Origin: Allokutzneria sp. A3M-2-11 16
GTDB taxonomy: Bacteria > Actinomycetota > Actinomycetes > Mycobacteriales > Pseudonocardiaceae
Assembly: GCF_024213555.1 (NCBI RefSeq)
Contig: NZ_JANAVO010000001.1
Coordinates: 2,108,001-2,172,000, forward strand
Length of the DNA: 64,000 nucleotides
Direction: 5' to 3'
Positions 60,729-64,000 of this stretch are shown one piece after another (the stretch's first letter is position 1; every line of letters starts with the position of its first letter). Below the pieces are notes generated by a model that was given only the letters and a program-made list of their open reading frames with translations, was not told the DNA's origin and did no database searches. Both the position numbers and the translations under genes were made by a program.

Positions 60729-63445
60729 CCCCACCCGAGCGCGCCGGCGTACTGCAACCCGCGGTTGACCGTGGTCGAGGTCGGTTCGGCCTGCGGGTAG
60801 TGGTTGGTCACGTGGACCACCGGGCCACCGCCGGCCGCACCGCGGCGAGCCTCGAACGGCGCGAGGTTGCACACGAAGTCCACTCCCGCCGGCGCGGCTA
60901 TGCGCGGGGCAGGAATGACCGCCGGCGGAATCGGCGGAGGGGACGCCATATCCAAGAATGCCCGATTGAACTTGCTCGACATCTTGTCAACACCTATGAT
61001 CAAACCCTCGCCGATGTTCACGCCCGCACCCATCATCAGGCGCGACGGCGAATTGATTCCGAAGAAACTCTTTACGCCCTCCCAGGCTCCCTTGACAAAT
61101 CCCATGATCTTTTCTTTGATCCAGCCGCCAACGGCGCCAATCCCGTTGATCAAACCCTGAACGATATTCTTGCCGGTTTCAAGCAGCCAGCTTCCGGCAT
61201 CGCGCAGCAATCCGAGCAGCACGCTCGGCAAATCGCGGAAAATTCCGACGACAAGATCAATTCCGCCGCGCACGGCACCCTTGAGCATTTCAAGGGCACC
61301 CGATGCGATTTTCTTGATGCCCTCCCAGGCGCCCGACCAATCGCCCTTGATCAGCGCCATCGCCGTTTCGATAATGCCCGACACGACCGAAACCGCGCCC
61401 TGGATGATCGGCACAATTCCGTTTTGGAAAACGGAAATCACCGTGCCGAGCAGCGAATCGAGGATAGGTAGCGCGACCGACGTAATAATGCTGATCAGTG
61501 GCTCAAAACTGCTCACGAGTCCAGCCAGCCGCTCGCCGACAAAACCGATCGCACCGGCGAGCAAATTTCCGAGAAGTTCGATCAGCGGCGAAGCGGCAGT
61601 CACTACGAGCGACAGAATTTCGGCCGCTTTCTGAATGATCGGAACAAGTCCGACGGCCAGTTTTTCAATCAGGGGTGCCGCTGCACTGGCGATCGTCGAA
61701 AAAACACCGGCTATCGCGCTAAGGGCGGGCGATAAAGCGCTCACGATCTGGCCAACTAAACCGCCGAGAACGCCAAGCAAACTGTTTACCGCATTGCGGA
61801 ACTGCTCGTTACCGGCGTAAAGCGCGGTGAGCAGACCGAGCACGATGCCGACGGGACCGGTCAGGAACGACAACGCACGGCCGAGCCCGCCGACACCACC
61901 AACCAGATTCAGTAGCGGGCCGACGAACCGCCCGACCACTCCCAGAACCGACCCGAGACCGGCGAGCACGCCCGAGAGCGGACCGAAGGCGACAGCAGCC
62001 ACACCGGCCGCGGTCGCGATGCCGGTCAACAGAGCCGGGTTGGCGGCGAGGTAGTCGGCGAGCCGAACCACGTAGGGGGCAAGGCGTTCGATCGCGCCGG
62101 CGAGCTGCTCGGCGAGCACCCGCGCCAGAAAGGCCGCCAACGGCGCCACCGCCGCGAGCACCTGCCCGAGCGGACCGCCCGCCCGAGCCAGGGACGCGAC
62201 GGCCTCACCGATCACGGGACCGATCTCGGCCACCGCCGGCGCGATCGAGTTCGTGAAGGCTTGGCCCAGCTCGAACAGCACCGGGCGCAGCCCAGAGCCG
62301 GCCGCGGCGATGCCGCCGAAAATCTGCGACAGGGCGTGCATTCCCTCGGCCGAGCGCAGGAAGTCGCGCGCGGCGCCGGTGGCCTGTACGAGCACCGACA
62401 GCGTCGAGACACCCGAGCCCTGAGCCGCGGAGAAGACGGCCGCGATGATGCCGCCCACGTTGCCCAGCAGCCGAGCAAGATCACCGACGGCCGACATGCC
62501 GTTGCTGATCCACTCGGCGAGCTGACCGGTTTGCCTCGCGGTACTGATGAAATCGGCGAACCGCTGCGCAGCGTCGCCCGCGCCGGCGGACAAGCCGGGC
62601 AGCATCTCCGCACCCACCGCGGCGACGTCGCGGAAGACCGAGAGCAACGGGCCGGTGGCGTTGGCGAGGTCGGCGACGACGGTCTCGGTCGAGGCGAAGA
62701 TCGTCCGCGTGTCGTTCATCGTCTGCGCCTCGCGCAGGAACCCCGCGGCACTGCCTGCGGCCACGCCGAAGGACGAGGCAACGCCGGTCATGCCCTCGCG
62801 CAGGATCGGCAGATACGACCCGCCAAGCTGTCGGACAACCGAGCCCATCTCGGCGAACAGCTCTTGCTGTACCGACCGCTGAACCTCGCGCCACGCCGGC
62901 GACAGCCCGCGCACGGCGACCGCGGTCTCACGGGCACTTGGCGCGAGCTTCTTCAAGGACTCGGCGAACTTCTTCGGGTCGTCCATCGACGACATGGCCT
63001 CGCCGAAGCCGGACATGCCGACCTTGAGCGTGACCATTGCCGCCGCACCCGCGGTGATGGCGGCCGGAAGCAGCAGCAGCGAGCCCGAGGCAGTTGCCGC
63101 ACCACCGGCGAGCGCCGACAACCCGGAGCCGGCGAGACTGGCCGCCCCCGCCATCACCCCAAGGCGCAGCGTCGCGCCCGCGACGTTGGTCACCAGGGCG
63201 GCGACCACACCGGTTACCCCGCTGACAACGCCGAAGATCGAGCCAATGCCGCCGCTCAGACCACGAGCGAATCCCTTGCCCGAGGCATCACCCTCGGCGA
63301 CGAACCGGCCGCGGACATCCCGCAACCGGCCGTTGGCGTCGCGGCTGAACCCGTCAAGTTCCTTGCGTCCCTGCGCGAGTCCTCGACGCCATCCGGAGTT
63401 GTCAACCGAGAGGTAGCCGACAAGCTCGCCGATCGTCAGTGCCAC
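60725..63445 (-). CDS. Phage tail tape measure protein
   Basis: 906 residues, N-terminal TMP signature (VGYLSVDNSGWRRGLAQGRKE), many Ala/Gly-rich hydrophobic helices (LALG and VLAGLGSVLGVVGRFVGPLL types), C-terminal GAWEGVKSFFGINSPSRLMM repeat typical of tape measures. GTG at 63445. Length sets tail length. The middle part (about 60950-61820) is less GC-rich than its flanks. Confidence 0.9.
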   Translation of the reverse strand: MALTIGELVGYLSVDNSGWRRGLAQGRKELDGFSRDANGRLRDVRGRFVAEGDASGKGFARGLSGGIGSIFGVVSGVTGVVAALVTNVAGATLRLGVMAGAASLAGSGLSALAGGAATASGSLLLLPAAITAGAAAMVTLKVGMSGFGEAMSSMDDPKKFAESLKKLAPSARETAVAVRGLSPAWREVQRSVQQELFAEMGSVVRQLGGSYLPILREGMTGVASSFGVAAGSAAGFLREAQTMNDTRTIFASTETVVADLANATGPLLSVFRDVAAVGAEMLPGLSAGAGDAAQRFADFISTARQTGQLAEWISNGMSAVGDLARLLGNVGGIIAAVFSAAQGSGVSTLSVLVQATGAARDFLRSAEGMHALSQIFGGIAAAGSGLRPVLFELGQAFTNSIAPAVAEIGPVIGEAVASLARAGGPLGQVLAAVAPLAAFLARVLAEQLAGAIERLAPYVVRLADYLAANPALLTGIATAAGVAAVAFGPLSGVLAGLGSVLGVVGRFVGPLLNLVGGVGGLGRALSFLTGPVGIVLGLLTALYAGNEQFRNAVNSLLGVLGGLVGQIVSALSPALSAIAGVFSTIASAAAPLIEKLAVGLVPIIQKAAEILSLVVTAASPLIELLGNLLAGAIGFVGERLAGLVSSFEPLISIITSVALPILDSLLGTVISVFQNGIVPIIQGAVSVVSGIIETAMALIKGDWSGAWEGIKKIASGALEMLKGAVRGGIDLVVGIFRDLPSVLLGLLRDAGSWLLETGKNIVQGLINGIGAVGGWIKEKIMGFVKGAWEGVKSFFGINSPSRLMMGAGVNIGEGLIIGVDKMSSKFNRAFLDMASPPPIPPAVIPAPRIAAPAGVDFVCNLAPFEARRGAAGGGPVVHVTNHYPQAEPTSTTVNRGLQYAGALGWG

Positions 63446-63475
63446 GGGGTCACCCCCTGCGGACTGGTCAGCGGT

Positions 63476-63771
63476 TCATCGACTCGGCGAGGACTTCGCC
63501 GGGGAGAGCGCGCGAGCTAGGCGGGATTCGCACGAGAGCAGCCCCACCACGCGGACGCGCAACCAGCGCCACGAGCGGGCGCGCAAGATGCCCGACTCGA
63601 CGTCGACGCCGTAGACGGAGTGCAGGTCAGCCTCGATCAACGCCCAGTGGTCGAGGAGCTGCGCCCACGTGTGGCCGTCTTCGCCGGCGCCTTGCGGGTG
63701 CGGCTCGTACCACTCGCGGAGCCCTGTCGCCGGGTCGATCGGTCCGCCGCTCGTCGCGTCTCCCGATTCCC
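63476..63771 (-). CDS. Tail assembly chaperone, frameshift extension (gpT-like)
   Basis: Frame -1 relative to the upstream chaperone, encoding DHWALIEADLHSVYGVDVES and ARSWRWLRVRVVGLLSCESRL, the usual C-terminal extension of siphophage gpG-T proteins. No convincing start codon opens this frame, so ribosomal frameshifting from the upstream gene is expected; the exact slip point is uncertain (GGGAATC at 63765-63771 is one candidate). The start given here is that candidate, not a start codon. Confidence 0.6.
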
Positions 63772-64000
63772 GGCTGAGGCTTCCGGGGAGCCGGCCGCGT
63801 TCCAATACGCCTCGGCAGCCTCGCGGGACACCGCGGCGTCGAGCCACGCGGTGACGCCGGCGACCTTGAGCACCGGCCACGGCACCCGGTCGGCGAGCAT
63901 CTCGTCGTAGGTAGCGCCGAGCGCGTCGCGGTAGAGGTCGACCTCTTCGGCGTCGTCGAGCGCGATCTCGTCGAGCGGCTCGCCGGACTCCGCCGCCTTG
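63637..64000 (-). CDS. Tail assembly chaperone (gpG-like), 5' end outside window
   Basis: Open from the window edge to a stop at 63637. Conserved-looking part: LDEIALDDAEEVDLYRDALG, WPVLKVAGVTAWLDAAVSRE, EAAEAYWNAAGSPE. It lies directly upstream of the tape measure gene on the minus strand, the canonical chaperone position. The Arg/Ser-rich tail after residue AGN is probably the non-shifted end. Confidence 0.7.
   Translation of the reverse strand, partial: KAAESGEPLDEIALDDAEEVDLYRDALGATYDEMLADRVPWPVLKVAGVTAWLDAAVSREAAEAYWNAAGSPEASAGNRETRRAADRSTRRQGSASGTSRTRKAPAKTATRGRSSSTTGR

Overview
The window is GC-rich actinobacterial DNA. Its left half follows the arabinogalactan (cell-wall) locus of mycobacteria, with three Emb-type arabinosyltransferases, DprE1/DprE2, GlfT1/GlfT2 and the Wzm/Wzt exporter. 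Together with the other gene content this suggests a mycolate-free arabinogalactan actinomycete, most likely Pseudonocardiaceae (Saccharothrix/Lentzea/Amycolatopsis type); the family is an inference.

1-21.6 kb: cell-wall block. glfT2 (cut by the window edge), a PAP2 phosphatase and the UbiA-type DPPR synthase run rightward. A kinase-like protein and a secreted GSDH-PKD-LGFP protein follow leftward, then dprE1-dprE2, emb1, gtrA, emb2, emb3, a small unknown gene, and the glfT1-wzt-wzm operon.

21.7-33.5 kb: an accessory island inserted in this block (in M. tuberculosis the wzm/glfT1/wzt genes lie next to bpa). It holds a lipoprotein-FecCD-FecCD-ATPase importer, an MFS exporter, a 34-residue His/Ser-rich precursor peptide, an azole-RiPP biosynthetic operon (cyclodehydratase partner C, S15/CocE hydrolase, YcaO, SagB-type dehydrogenase), rbpA and a His-rich AztD-like beta-propeller. 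Four 15-bp palindromic Zur/Fur-like boxes sit at the three control regions. I read this as a zinc-starvation regulon that makes, exports and re-imports a ribosomally made azole metallophore. To my knowledge such a zinc system has not been described.

33.5-47 kb: bpa, a class-V aminotransferase-like protein, a methyltransferase and a quinone oxidoreductase resume the mycobacterial order. Ordinary chromosomal genes follow: M28 peptidase, YpfJ-type metalloprotease, FMN hydroxy-acid oxidase, secreted EEP phosphatase, GNAT, a frameshifted FAD oxidoreductase, 5'-nucleotidase and MarR. Two copies of a 67-bp palindromic repeat lie in the window, one inside the RiPP hydrolase gene.

47-64 kb: a prophage running off the right edge. 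It has broken a host tRNA-Ser(UGA) in its anticodon loop and carries its own intact tRNA-Ser(UGA). Next to the integrase is a cargo segment with an XRE/TPR regulator, small membrane proteins and a complete graspetide cluster (precursor, ATP-grasp ligase, PIMT-like methyltransferase) resembling the aspartimide-forming fuscimiditide type. The lysis and tail genes (holin, endolysin, tail fibre, Dit, tape measure, tail chaperones) run leftward from the right edge.
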